DNA of 64,000 bases, taken from Flavobacterium anhuiense. GTDB lineage: Bacteria > Bacteroidota > Bacteroidia > Flavobacteriales > Flavobacteriaceae. Numbering within the stretch: position 1 is the stretch's first letter; the number at the start of each line of letters is the position of its first letter. A model generated the notes under the pieces. The model worked only from the letters and a program-made list of their open reading frames with translations, was not told the origin of the DNA and ran no database searches. Below are positions 49,802 through 57,533 of the stretch, piece after piece. Made by a program: the position numbers and the translations under genes. Where the stretch lies: the NCBI RefSeq assembly GCF_900101855.1, contig NZ_FMVC01000005.1:372001-436000 (forward strand), read 5' to 3'.

Positions 49802-51082
49802 ATGAACCCAAAATCCTTTATTATTACGCTGTTCCTTCTTTGCTTGAACTATTTTGAAGTTTCTGCTCAAGAATCTTCACTAAATCTACAGCAAAAACTA
49901 ACCGAATTATTTCCAAAAGCCATTATAACGCGAATCGATAACTTAGAAAATTATACCGAATCGTATCAGCTTATTTTAGACGAACCTCTTGATCATAAAC
50001 ACCCAGAAAAAGGCACTTTTCAGCATTATATTTATTTGTCACATTTAGGTTACGACAGACCGACTGTAATTGAGACTCATGGTTATAATACAGAAAATAT
50101 TAAAAGCGAAGTGAGCAGTTTATTACAGGCCAATCAGGTTGCTGTTGAATATCGTTTTTACGGAAAATCAAGGCCAAATCCGATTCAATGGGAATATTTA
50201 ACTAATGATCAAGCTATTGAAGATTATCATAACATTGTTACTAAACTAAAAAAAATATACTCGGGAAAATGGATTTCAACTGGAATCAGTAAAGGAGGAG
50301 AAACGGCTTTAATTTATAAATCAATCTATCCAAACGATGTTGATGTGGCAATGCCGTATGTTGCACCGCTAATTAATACCTGTGAAGATCCGAGAACTAT
50401 AGAGCACACAAGAACGGTTGGAACGCCAGAGTGCAGAGCAAAAATAACAGCGTTTCAAAGAGCTGTCTTGCAAAATAGAGAAGCTGTCTTAGACGTTTTT
50501 AAAGGCTTTTCAGCTGAGAAAAAGATGCAGTTTACAGAAGTTCCTTTTGCGGAAGCTTTGGAATATGCTGTTTTAGAATTTCCTTTTTCGTTTTGGCAAT
50601 GGGGAGGAAAATGCGACGAAATTCCGCCAATAAATGCCTCTGCAAAAGAACTTTTCGATTATTTAAATAATATTGTTGGAGTAGGGACTTACAATGATAA
50701 AATGTCATTTGTCTATCTGCCGTCTTATTATCAGCATTTAAGCGAATTAGGTTATTATGGTTTTGATCTTGAACCTGTTGCCGATTTGTTAACTATTGTC
50801 AAAAGCAGTTCTAATGCACGATTTGCACCAAAAGACGTTACAATAAAATATAATCCAAAGTATATTAAGAAAGTGCGCAAATATGTTGAAAACAAAGGCG
50901 ATAAAATACTTTACATTTATGGAGGCTATGATACTTGGTTTTCGTGTTCTCCAACTCCGAAGCCTAATGTTGACGCTTTAAAAATGGTGCTTCCAGAAGG
51001 AAGTCATTCAACCAGAGTCAAAAATTTTCCTAAAAATGATCAAAAACTGATTATGGATACATTAAAAAAATGGCTGGATTAG
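49802..51082 (+). CDS. S37 (PS-10) prolyl tri/tetrapeptidyl aminopeptidase-like, exported
   Basis: A 426-residue exported serine peptidase of family S37, whose characterised Streptomyces members release tri- or tetrapeptides with Pro at the cut site. Signal peptide PKSFIITLFLLCLNYFEVSA. The alpha/beta hydrolase fold shows PTVIETHGYN, VAVEYRFYGKSRPNPIQWEY and the nucleophile Ser163 in STGISKGGETALI; Asp and His are likely in YIYGGYDTWFSC and PEGSHSTRV. ATG 49802 was chosen over a TTG at 49763 because it starts the signal peptide. Collagen's Gly-Pro-Hyp triplets would suit a prolyl tripeptidyl peptidase. Controlled probably through the upstream 15-bp element. Confidence 0.88.
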   Translation: MNPKSFIITLFLLCLNYFEVSAQESSLNLQQKLTELFPKAIITRIDNLENYTESYQLILDEPLDHKHPEKGTFQHYIYLSHLGYDRPTVIETHGYNTENIKSEVSSLLQANQVAVEYRFYGKSRPNPIQWEYLTNDQAIEDYHNIVTKLKKIYSGKWISTGISKGGETALIYKSIYPNDVDVAMPYVAPLINTCEDPRTIEHTRTVGTPECRAKITAFQRAVLQNREAVLDVFKGFSAEKKMQFTEVPFAEALEYAVLEFPFSFWQWGGKCDEIPPINASAKELFDYLNNIVGVGTYNDKMSFVYLPSYYQHLSELGYYGFDLEPVADLLTIVKSSSNARFAPKDVTIKYNPKYIKKVRKYVENKGDKILYIYGGYDTWFSCSPTPKPNVDALKMVLPEGSHSTRVKNFPKNDQKLIMDTLKKWLD

Positions 51083-51329
51083 AAGGCTCAAAAAAATTAC
51101 TAATTGCGTTTATGTTTCTAATAATTTCTGTCAAGTGGCTTTCCATAACAGATTTTTTTTAAGGCTTATTCGCAATAAATTTGAAGAAAGAAAGTTACAT
51201 TGAGATAATATTAACACGTTTTAGCATGAAATGTGGTCTGTTAATCGAATTTTAACATATAATATTGTAGTTTTCAGATATTTATAATATCTTTAACTTA
51301 TGATATGGGAATTGTATAAGATTTGTGTA

Positions 51330-51337
51330 TAATTTTG
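51330..51337 (+). promoter_or_regulatory. -7 box for the L,D-transpeptidase-like gene
   Basis: TAATTTTG matches TAnnTTTG 60 bp before the start codon; a TTG is present at 51312-51314 but the spacing is short. The rest of the 315-bp gap 51083-51397 shows no gene or clear repeat. Confidence 0.4.
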
Positions 51338-51397
51338 CAACAGAAAAAATTATCAATGACCCCAAGTCATAACTATTAACTTAACATTTTGCCTGGT

Positions 51398-52000
51398 ATG
51401 AGAGTATTTTTATTGGCACTGCTTTTTTCCTTAAGTTCGTTTACCTCATTAAGTATGTGGGACGAAGATGAAATTTTAGATGAAGTTGAATTTGCGAGAC
51501 TCAATGAGCACGTAAATGAAATAAAGGCTTTTACAGCATCAAATCACAAGTATAACAATAAAATTGCTTTTCTTGTGGACATGAAAATTAAATCTGGGAG
51601 AAATCGCTTTTTTGTTTACGATCTTCAAAATAATCAAATTCTCGATCAAGGTTTAGTGGCACACGGAAAAGGCTCTGAAACTGGAATAAAAGGAGACATC
51701 TTACAATTTAGTAATGCTCCAGAATCTAACTGCACTTCACTTGGAAGATACTCTGTAGAAAAACCATATAAAGGTGTGTTCGGAAAAGCTTTCAGATTGG
51801 CGGGATTAGACGAAACGAATAATAATGCCATGAAACGTGCCATTGTATTGCATTCTTATAAAGAAGTCCCATCTGATGAAAAAGAGTATTATATCATTAA
51901 CAGTCACGGTTGTCCAATGGTTAATCAAGAATTTTTAACTAGACTTTCAAAATATATAGAAAGTTCAAATTCTAAAATCTTATTGTCTGTTTATTATTAA
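51398..52000 (+). CDS. Murein L,D-transpeptidase catalytic domain family protein
   Basis: A 200-residue exported protein of the YkuD_2 group. The N-terminal MRVFLLALLFSLSSFTSLSM is a signal peptide. The domain shows VDMKIKSGRNRFFVYDLQNN, GLVAHGKGSETG, SLGRYSVEKPYKGVFGKAFR and the catalytic-type NSHGCPMVNQ with Cys after His-Gly. Classical L,D-transpeptidases use S/H-x-G-C, so the cysteine is in place, although activity of this subgroup is not well documented. The ATG at 51398 was chosen over a TTG three codons upstream. Monocistronic between a promoter and a palindromic terminator. Role in cell-wall remodelling inferred. Confidence 0.85.
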   Translation: MRVFLLALLFSLSSFTSLSMWDEDEILDEVEFARLNEHVNEIKAFTASNHKYNNKIAFLVDMKIKSGRNRFFVYDLQNNQILDQGLVAHGKGSETGIKGDILQFSNAPESNCTSLGRYSVEKPYKGVFGKAFRLAGLDETNNNAMKRAIVLHSYKEVPSDEKEYYIINSHGCPMVNQEFLTRLSKYIESSNSKILLSVYY

Positions 52001-52022
52001 ATAGAATCAGCAAAATATAAAT

Positions 52023-52049
52023 AAAAAGAGAGCCTAGGCTCTCTTTTTT
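52023..52049 (+). terminator. Terminator of the L,D-transpeptidase-like gene
   Basis: Perfect palindrome AAAAAGAGAGCCT / AGGCTCTCTTTTT, ending in a T run, about 23 bp past the stop. Confidence 0.85.
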
Positions 52050-52214
52050 ATATCAACACATTAGATTTTACATTTTTTGCTTACCCCAATTATTACCGCT
52101 TACAATATAAAAGCCTGTTATTGGCTATAAATTAGGATAAACTTAACTTGTCTGATAAAACTTATAAAAGATACAAGTTGTAAATTAGTAGAATAGTAAT
52201 TAAAAGTTTATTTT

Positions 52215-53240
52215 ATGAAAGCAGTACGTTTTTTTGGACACAAAGATGTCCGCGTTGTTAATGATATTGAAAGACCTGTTCCTAAAGGTGATGAAGTTTT
52301 GTTAAAGATCGGCGGAGCTGGAGTCTGCCACTCCGATCTGCATATTATAGATGAAGGGACCGTTGTGGGAACCGTTTTTACGTTGGGACATGAAAATGCT
52401 GGATGGATCGAAGAAGTTGGGGAGAATGTTGAAGGTTATAAAAAAGGAGATGCAGTTTTAGTTTACGGTCCGTGGGGATGCGGACATTGCAAACCTTGCC
52501 AGCAGTCCAAAGAAAATTATTGTGATCATCAATCTGAACAAGCATATGGTGGCGGACTAGGACTGGACGGCGGTATGGCCGACTATATGCTCGTGCCATC
52601 TTCTAGACTTTTAGTGCCCATATTTGACTTAGATCCTGTTATTGCAGCGCCGTTAACAGACGCTGCCCTTACACCTTATTCTGCGATAAAACGTTCTCTT
52701 CCTAAATTAATGGCTGACGAATATGTGGTAGTAATTGGCGTTGGGGGATTAGGTCATGTTGCTTTACAGATATTACGAGAAATAAGCGGAGCCGAAATTA
52801 TTGCTTGCGATGTAACAGAAGATAAATTGGCTTTTGCTAAACAATTGGGCGCAGCTTATGTAATTAATTCTAAAGATGCTGATGCGGCAGAACAAATCCA
52901 GAAAATCACGGGAATCAAAAAAGCTAAAGTTGTTCTAGACTTCGTAGGAGCAACTTCTACCATAGATTTGGGAACAAAAGTAGTGAGTCTTGACGGAGAT
53001 CTTACCATTGTTGGTCTTGGCGGAGGACATTATCAATACAGCATGAATGGTTTGCCTTTTGGCGTAAGCATGACTAATCCTTATTGGGGATCAAGGACAG
53101 AATTGATGGAAGTGGTGGGTCTGGCAAGACAAAAGAAAATTCATATCGAAATTGAAAAACATAAACTTGATGATGCCAACGAAGTTTACGAACGAATGAG
53201 ACAAGGTAAAATAAAAGGCAGAGCTGTTTTAATACCTTAA
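52215..53240 (+). CDS. Zinc-dependent medium-chain alcohol dehydrogenase
   Basis: A 341-residue NAD(P)-dependent alcohol dehydrogenase. Catalytic zinc ligands are Cys38 in GAGVCHSDLH and His59-Glu60 in LGHENAGWIEEVG. The structural zinc lobe has four cysteines in WGCGHCKPCQQSKENYC. The Rossmann fold motif is VVIGVGGLGHVALQIL, followed by ACDVTEDKLAFAKQLGA, suggesting NAD preference (Asp after the second strand). Single gene with its own terminator. Substrate is not predictable from sequence; a primary or aryl alcohol is typical. No link to the collagen pathway is evident. Confidence 0.92.
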   Translation: MKAVRFFGHKDVRVVNDIERPVPKGDEVLLKIGGAGVCHSDLHIIDEGTVVGTVFTLGHENAGWIEEVGENVEGYKKGDAVLVYGPWGCGHCKPCQQSKENYCDHQSEQAYGGGLGLDGGMADYMLVPSSRLLVPIFDLDPVIAAPLTDAALTPYSAIKRSLPKLMADEYVVVIGVGGLGHVALQILREISGAEIIACDVTEDKLAFAKQLGAAYVINSKDADAAEQIQKITGIKKAKVVLDFVGATSTIDLGTKVVSLDGDLTIVGLGGGHYQYSMNGLPFGVSMTNPYWGSRTELMEVVGLARQKKIHIEIEKHKLDDANEVYERMRQGKIKGRAVLIP

Positions 53241-53252
53241 ATTTATACAGCA

Positions 53253-53283
53253 AAAAAATCCGTTCTGAGAAACGGATTTTTGT
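53253..53283 (+). terminator. Terminator of the alcohol dehydrogenase gene
   Basis: AAAAATCCGTT / AACGGATTTTT stem with a short CTGAGA loop, about 13 bp after the stop. Confidence 0.85.
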
Positions 53284-53298
53284 TTGTTAGAATAATAG

Positions 53299-53328
53299 TT
53301 TGCAGATTAAAAAATATCAATATATTTG
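53299..53328 (+). promoter_or_regulatory. Consensus promoter for the Ile leader/ilvN-like unit
   Basis: TTTG (53299-53302), 18 bp, then TATATTTG (53321-53328): both Bacteroidota -33 and -7 elements with good spacing. The first leader peptide ATG lies 18 bp after the -7 box. Confidence 0.7.
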
Positions 53329-53345
53329 CGCAGCAGATCAAAAAA

Positions 53346-53399
53346 ATGAGAAACATCATTAACATCGCGGTTATTATTATCATTATTATCATTCGATAG
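53346..53399 (+). CDS. Isoleucine-rich leader peptide 1
   Basis: A 17-codon frame, MRNIINIAVIIIIIIIR, with ten Ile codons (seven consecutive ATT/ATC) and one Val. It lies directly after a consensus promoter and is followed 41 bp later by an intrinsic terminator. This is the classical plan of a transcription attenuator that senses charged tRNA-Ile. The peptide itself is unlikely to have a function; translation of its Ile run is the signal. Inference from architecture, no experimental data. Confidence 0.75.
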   Translation: MRNIINIAVIIIIIIIR

Positions 53400-53440
53400 T
53401 GGTGAAGGGATGTTATATAAATAGTAAAAATACAATTTAG

Positions 53441-53470
53441 AAAAACCTCCCCTTAGCGGGAGGTTTTTTT
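53441..53470 (+). terminator. Attenuator terminator 1
   Basis: AACCTCCC / GGGAGGTT stem with a 5-nt loop, T7 tail, between the two leader peptides. Confidence 0.85.
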
Positions 53471-53483
53471 GTTTACAGCAAGC

Positions 53484-53543
53484 ATGAAAAATTCAATTCA
53501 GAATAGCATTATTATTTCAATTATCATTATTCGTATCACATGA
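53484..53543 (+). CDS. Isoleucine-rich leader peptide 2
   Basis: A 19-codon frame, MKNSIQNSIIISIIIIRIT, with nine Ile codons, 14 bp after attenuator terminator 1 and 25 bp before a second terminator. It has no separate promoter visible, so it is probably read when the first terminator is bypassed. Two leader/terminator units in series would make downstream expression respond steeply to isoleucine limitation. The frame is short, and support is from its composition and placement. Confidence 0.7.
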   Translation: MKNSIQNSIIISIIIIRIT

Positions 53544-53568
53544 CGAGTCAGGATTCTATTGTCTATCA

Positions 53569-53610
53569 AAAAAAGCCTTTCTCAGTCAAAATGTGAAAGG
53601 CTTTTTTATT
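53569..53610 (+). terminator. Attenuator terminator 2
   Basis: AAAAAGCCTTTC / GAAAGGCTTTTT stem with a 13-nt loop and T tail, ending 38 bp before the IlvN-like start codon. Confidence 0.85.
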
Positions 53611-53647
53611 TCTCAGCAGCTCATTCAAACACAAATAAAAATCAACA

Positions 53648-54148
53648 ATGAAAAACGAATTTACTCTAACCATTTATTCAGAAGATCAAATCAGATTAAT
53701 AAGCAAATTATCTAGCATGTTTTTAAGAAAACAAATTCAGATTTTGAGCCTTAATATGTCTATTTGCGAAATAGAAAATATGTATAGACATACCATCGTA
53801 ATAAATGAAACATTGGATTTAGTCATCAATTTAACTTCGCAAATAGAGAAAGTCATTGAAGTTTATAAATGTTATTATTCGTTGAATGAAGAGATTGTTT
53901 TTAAACAAACCGCATTATTTAAAATTCCTACGGCATTAGTTATGCAAGACCCAGAAACGGAAGTATTATTTAAAGAAAATGACCTTAAAATTTCAGAAAT
54001 TCAAAAAGAGTATACTGTATTGCAAGCCACAGGAACAGATGACGAAATAGTATATTTGACTGAAAAATTAAAGCCGTTAGGATTAATTGAATTTGTGAAA
54101 AGCTCAAGAATTGCTCTTTCAAAATCGGATAAAGGTTTTTGCGTATAA
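53648..54148 (+). CDS. Orphan IlvN-like ACT-domain protein (acetolactate synthase small-subunit type)
   Basis: A 166-residue protein with the two-domain layout of acetolactate synthase regulatory subunits. Residues 1-78 resemble an ACT domain (EFTLTIYSEDQIRLISKLSS, ...IQILSLNMS..., YRHTIVINETLDLVINLTSQ, IEKVIEVYKCYY). The C-terminal half ends KPLGLIEFVKSSRIALSKS, the usual end of flavobacterial IlvN. The ACT signature Gly is missing (IRLI where PGVL is typical), and no ilvB, ilvC or ilvD is adjacent; the next gene encodes a mechanosensitive channel. It may be a diverged paralogue acting in trans on the catalytic subunit, or a remnant of a duplicated ilv leader region. The two Ile leaders upstream support a branched-chain amino acid link. 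Confidence 0.75.
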   Translation: MKNEFTLTIYSEDQIRLISKLSSMFLRKQIQILSLNMSICEIENMYRHTIVINETLDLVINLTSQIEKVIEVYKCYYSLNEEIVFKQTALFKIPTALVMQDPETEVLFKENDLKISEIQKEYTVLQATGTDDEIVYLTEKLKPLGLIEFVKSSRIALSKSDKGFCV

Positions 54149-54262
54149 ATTAAAGAATAATGAAAGATCAATTGTTGGTGGTTTCTGTTTTTTCTAATGC
54201 AAAAGCTTTGTTTTTCTTCAATATTTCTTACTTTTAATAGTCATTACTAAAGCAGATAGAGT

Positions 54263-56044
54263 ATGATTTCAAGTACAAAACGGTTATTGTTTTTTTTCTT
54301 ATTGATTTTGGTTTTGATAAAGCCCTTCACAGCAGAAGCACAGCTTTTAGGAGGCGCAAAGACTACAACAGAAGAACCAGTTAAGATTCCGGATGATTCA
54401 CTAGGAAGAAGGACACCCCAAGGAACTGTCAACGGGTTCATTAAAGCGCTTGGCGATCAGAATTATCTGCGTGCCAGTCAATATCTTGTTCTAAGCAAGC
54501 GTTCTTATCGTAAAACAGCCGAAAGAATACAGATTGCAAAAACTTTCCAGCAGCTGTTGGATCAAGGAGGTAATTTCTCGCCGTCATCTATTCTCAGCAA
54601 TAAAGAGTTAGGACGTTTAGACGATAATCTCACAACGGGTATAGATTTGGTTGGAAATATATCCACAGATAAAATAGACATACAGCTTTATTTAGAAAAT
54701 CAGTCAGATGATAGCGAGCCGGCATTATGGCTTTTTTCTGCAGAAACTGTAGAGGCAATTCGTGGAGCAGATGTGAGCGGTGAAAAAACTTTTTTAGATA
54801 GGGTTTTACCCAAATTTTTAAAAGACAGAAAATTAGGAAATGTTCCTATTGGACATTGGGGAGTTGTGGTAGTAATGGCTGTTGTAACATATCTGCTTTC
54901 TAGACTGCTCATTTTTGTGCTTATTTTTCTGATTCAAAAAATATGGAAAAAGGCAGATACTGAAAAAGGAATCGCAATTATAGATGCATTTACATTGCCT
55001 GTTCAGATGTATTTGACAGTAATTTTATTCGTTGCATTTACCCAGCGAATGGGAATTTCAATAATTGTCCGCCAGCGATTTAGCATTATAATAATTACGA
55101 TCGGAATTTTAGCTTTTTTAATCTTGCTTTGGAGAATGACCGATTTTGTAAGCATGTATACACGAAGCAGGATGAGCAATCGAGGGCGTGCTTCTGCAGT
55201 ATCTGCGGTTTTATTTTTAAGCCGTACTATGAAAGCGGCGATTGTAGTAATCGGAATCATTGCCTTATTAGGAATTATCGGAGTTGATGTTACGGCCGGT
55301 CTAGCTGCACTAGGAATTGGGGGGATTGCATTGGCTCTGGGAGCACAAAAAACAATAGAAAATTTTGTAGGAAGCGTAAGCCTTATTGCAGACCAGCCAT
55401 TGCGTGTTGGCGATTACTGCCGAGTTGATGATATAAAAGGAACCGTAGAATCCATAGGCATGCGCTCTACAACATTGCGTACTGCAGCGCGAACTATTGT
55501 CACAATTCCAAATGGACAATTATCGGCTAGTAAAATAGAGAATTATGCACATCGCGATCGCTTTATTTTCAATCCGATTTTAGGTTTTAGAATGGAAACA
55601 AGTCCAGACCAGATGCGTTATCTGCTGGTGGAAATAAAATCTTTGCTTTATGCACATCCCGCTGTTTTAAATTCTCCTCCAATTGTTCGTTTTACTGGTA
55701 TCACAGCAGATGCTTTAAAAGTAGAGATTACCGCTTATATTGAAGCTGTAAATTTTGAAACATCGCAAGAAGTCCAAGAAGATCTTTTACTGCGAATGAT
55801 GGATATTATAGAAAAAAGCGGTACAGCTTTGGCTTATCCATCGCAGACGCTTTATATGACCAGAGATACTCCTGTTTCTGATGAAAAAAGAAATGAGGTT
55901 ACAGAAACAGTTAAAAAATGGAAAGAAAGTAATGAGTTACAGCTTCCGAAATTTGACCCAAAACGTGTGGAAGAATTAAAGGGAAGTATAAAATATCCTG
56001 ACAAGGGCAGTTTTAATCCTGATGATGATAATACCTTATTATAA
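54263..56044 (+). CDS. MscS-family mechanosensitive channel with periplasmic domain
   Basis: A 593-residue inner-membrane channel. A signal peptide (MISSTKRLLFFFLLILVLIK to AEAQ) precedes a periplasmic domain to about residue 190. Four or five membrane helices follow (WGVVVVMAVVTYLLSRLLIF, MYLTVILFVAFTQ, IIIITIGILAFLILLW, AAIVVIGIIALLGIIG). The pore helix and MscS core are GLAALGIGGIALALGAQKTI and ENFVGSVSLIADQPLRVGDY. The C-terminal beta and alpha/beta domains (IPNGQLSASKIENYAHRDRF) are complete. It releases solutes under osmotic downshock. Single gene, convergent with the next gene across a shared terminator. Confidence 0.93.
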   Translation: MISSTKRLLFFFLLILVLIKPFTAEAQLLGGAKTTTEEPVKIPDDSLGRRTPQGTVNGFIKALGDQNYLRASQYLVLSKRSYRKTAERIQIAKTFQQLLDQGGNFSPSSILSNKELGRLDDNLTTGIDLVGNISTDKIDIQLYLENQSDDSEPALWLFSAETVEAIRGADVSGEKTFLDRVLPKFLKDRKLGNVPIGHWGVVVVMAVVTYLLSRLLIFVLIFLIQKIWKKADTEKGIAIIDAFTLPVQMYLTVILFVAFTQRMGISIIVRQRFSIIIITIGILAFLILLWRMTDFVSMYTRSRMSNRGRASAVSAVLFLSRTMKAAIVVIGIIALLGIIGVDVTAGLAALGIGGIALALGAQKTIENFVGSVSLIADQPLRVGDYCRVDDIKGTVESIGMRSTTLRTAARTIVTIPNGQLSASKIENYAHRDRFIFNPILGFRMETSPDQMRYLLVEIKSLLYAHPAVLNSPPIVRFTGITADALKVEITAYIEAVNFETSQEVQEDLLLRMMDIIEKSGTALAYPSQTLYMTRDTPVSDEKRNEVTETVKKWKESNELQLPKFDPKRVEELKGSIKYPDKGSFNPDDDNTLL

Positions 56045-56048
56045 AAGA

Positions 56049-56076
56049 AACGAGCTTCAAAAATTTGAAGCTCGTT
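56049..56076. terminator. Bidirectional terminator between converging genes
   Basis: AACGAGCTTCAAA / TTTGAAGCTCGTT, 13-bp perfect stem with a 2-nt loop. T- or A-rich flanks on both sides serve the MscS gene (+) and the gene ending at 56098 (-). Confidence 0.85.
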
Positions 56077-56097
56077 CTATTTTAAGAAAAATATAAA

Positions 56098-57453
56098 TTA
56101 GCTTTTAGATTCTTTGACAATTTCCATATTTCCATCATCTTGTTTTACAATTTTCCAGTCTGGATTTAGTTCTATTTCATAAAATTCGCTTATAACTTTT
56201 CTTCCTTCAATTTTAGACGGGAGCGGAAAAACAAAATAAGTTTTTCCATCTTTATCATAACTTAAAATGCCAGCTTTTCCCAATTGATTATTACCGTAAA
56301 CTGTTGCAAAACTTCCAAAGTTATTTCCTGATTTATCACGGCCTTTAATACTCGAATACACAATTCCTTTATCGTTTAAAGTCATCGTTCCATTCATGTT
56401 AAAAGTGCGCCCATAATGGTCAATATCAGCAAGTGCAACTTTAAGAGTCGGTTTGTTAATTAGTAAATCAGTATAATACGAAATTAGCTTTTTTTGTTCT
56501 TCTTCTCGGGCAATTTCCTGTTTATTTATTTCCGTAAAATTATTTCTTAATTTGGCTAATTCTAATTGCTTTTTATTGATAGTTAATTTTGATTTTAAAA
56601 ACATAACTTCATAAATATCAGTGAAATTATAAATATTATCTAAACCTTTTCTCCAGGATATGTTTAAGCAATCAAAAAGCAATCCGTAAGCTGGGCCCGT
56701 GGCATAAGGAAAAGGTCTGGTATACGTTTTAGCCTCTTCTCGCTGATTAATTTCTTCTAATGCCTTTTCATATTTATTATCATAAGAAGAGAGAACAAAA
56801 CCAGTATAATTTGCCAAACCTTCCAAAGTTTCAATTTCCAATTCATCATTCAAATATTTTGAATATTGCTGTTGTCTTTCTTTTCTAAAAATTACAGCAT
56901 CTTTCAAATAATTTTCAACCTCATTCATTTTTCTTTTTTGGATTACCGCTTTCAAAGCATTTTTTAATGCTTGATATTCCAATCGCAATAAAATACGCGC
57001 ATTGGTTTCGTCGAGATACTCAATTGGATTTCCGTTAAACTTTCGGGATTTCATTTGCAGTAAATGGAATAATTCATGAATAATCGTAGCACTTTTATCG
57101 TCCAGATAATTATTGAGAACAGTTGCATATTCTTTCCCTTCATATTTCTGAGTGGTATTAACAAAAACAAGCGAATTAGGTTCCATAGTTTTAGAAAATA
57201 AAATACCATTGTCGGTTTTGCTATTAGGTAGCTTTACCAAACTATAAATTGAATGGTCAAAGTCGATTACAATAATGCTGTCGTTCCAGATTCGTTTTCC
57301 CCAAAGCTTCCCATTCTCTTTTTCTAAAAGTTCTTTTGCTTCCAAAAGGCAGGATTGAATATTTTGCCTGTTTTTAAGAGCTTTTGCTGATTCTTGGGCG
57401 GCAGAAAATTGAAAGATTGCAATGAAGATTAGTAATAAAAGATTTTTTTTCAT
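56098..57453 (-). CDS. Exported protein with HExxH site, putative zinc peptidase
   Basis: A 451-residue exported protein, signal peptide MKKNLLLLIFIAIFQFSAAQ. It is not assigned to a named family. Residues 130-175 hold SATIIHELFHLLQMKSRKFN followed by EYLDETNARILLRLEYQALK, an HExxH motif with candidate downstream Glu ligands, as in gluzincin-type peptidases. A helical, Lys/Glu-rich middle (RKMNEVENYLKDAVIFRKER) and a beta-rich C-terminus follow. It is downstream of the membrane LuxR regulator on the same strand with 80 bp between them, so the two may be linked. Peptidase activity is inferred from the motif only. Confidence 0.65.
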   Translation of the reverse strand: MKKNLLLLIFIAIFQFSAAQESAKALKNRQNIQSCLLEAKELLEKENGKLWGKRIWNDSIIVIDFDHSIYSLVKLPNSKTDNGILFSKTMEPNSLVFVNTTQKYEGKEYATVLNNYLDDKSATIIHELFHLLQMKSRKFNGNPIEYLDETNARILLRLEYQALKNALKAVIQKRKMNEVENYLKDAVIFRKERQQQYSKYLNDELEIETLEGLANYTGFVLSSYDNKYEKALEEINQREEAKTYTRPFPYATGPAYGLLFDCLNISWRKGLDNIYNFTDIYEVMFLKSKLTINKKQLELAKLRNNFTEINKQEIAREEEQKKLISYYTDLLINKPTLKVALADIDHYGRTFNMNGTMTLNDKGIVYSSIKGRDKSGNNFGSFATVYGNNQLGKAGILSYDKDGKTYFVFPLPSKIEGRKVISEFYEIELNPDWKIVKQDDGNMEIVKESKS

Positions 57454-57533
57454 TTCCGATTGATTTAAGATTTCGGAAACAAAATTAGATTGGACAATTT
57501 TGAAAATCAGTTATGCAGAGGTTGAATTTGGGA

